Shown here: positions 6,301 to 6,429 of the stretch, piece by piece
Layout of the letters: every line of letters starts with the position of its first letter
Position numbering within the stretch: position 1 is the stretch's first letter
Origin: Pseudomonadales bacterium
Lineage (GTDB): Bacteria; Pseudomonadota; Gammaproteobacteria; Pseudomonadales; Azotimanducaceae
NCBI GenBank assembly: GCA_007128525.1
Contig: SKXG01000319.1
Coordinates: 1 to 6,429, forward strand
Direction of reading: 5' to 3'
DNA: 6,429 nucleotides
The notes under the pieces: generated by a model
Seen by the model: the letters and a program-made list of their open reading frames with translations, nothing else
The model's database searches: none
Told to the model about the DNA's origin: nothing
Made by a program: the position numbers and the translations under genes

Positions 6301-6429
6301 ATCTAGGCCGTTTTTTGATCAGGCCCATTTTGTAGGTGGCAGAGCCCCAAATCAGGGACATCGCCACGCCATACCGGACATTCAATCGGGTCGCTAATGT
6401 GCAGAACTTTTATTCAAATCACAAGTATG
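6301..6429 (-). promoter_or_regulatory. Leader upstream of the cluster, probable promoter region
   Basis: No coding frame of note starts here on the minus strand, and all five genes lie downstream, so the promoter should be here or just beyond the window edge. The region is AT-richer than the genes, including an A6 run (6311-6316 on the minus strand). The best -10-like string is TACAAA (6334-6329), but no -35 partner lies at the right distance, so no sigma-70 promoter is assigned. An imperfectly supported inverted repeat, ACATT (6378-6382) with AATGT (6396-6400), could be part of an operator. Confidence 0.3.

Overview
The window is one minus-strand gene cluster of five complete genes, packed like an operon and read from right to left. 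It looks like chromosomal DNA of a moderately GC-rich Gram-negative bacterium, most likely a proteobacterium. Three things point that way: two exported enzymes with Sec-type signals, one a heme-c plus PQQ quinoprotein that needs a periplasm; Shine-Dalgarno-type leaders; and several GTG or TTG start candidates. The species cannot be fixed from the sequence. There are no tRNAs, rRNAs, CRISPR arrays, insertion sequences or phage genes.

Layout in transcription order: (i) 6429-6301, a non-coding leader that probably holds the promoter; (ii) 6288-5230, an exported alpha/beta hydrolase; (iii) 5233-3284, an exported PQQ quinohemoprotein dehydrogenase of the polyvinyl-alcohol-dehydrogenase type, overlapping gene (ii) by 4 nt (GTGA); (iv) 3281-2475, a short-chain dehydrogenase/reductase (SDR) starting 2 nt after the previous stop; (v) 2466-1630, a second SDR starting 8 nt after the previous stop; (vi) a 59-nt gap with a possible hairpin over the next ribosome binding site; (vii) 1570-56, a 12-helix GPH-family (MelB-like) cation symporter with a TTG start; (viii) 55-1, a short tail with two small inverted repeats and no clear terminator.

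The genes read as a catabolic pathway sorted by compartment. In the periplasm, an esterase-like hydrolase and a PQQ/heme alcohol dehydrogenase would cut and oxidise the substrate, sending electrons through heme c to the respiratory chain. The GPH symporter would import the product, and two cytosolic NAD(P)-dependent SDRs would carry out further alcohol/ketone redox steps. The substrate is unknown. The hydrolase plus PVA-DH-like pairing recalls polyvinyl alcohol degradation loci, but a small hydroxylated natural compound or its ester is at least as plausible. No regulator, PQQ biosynthesis gene or separate cytochrome c gene is in view. The two points most worth following up are this gene combination and the fact that neither SDR has the usual catalytic-tetrad asparagine.
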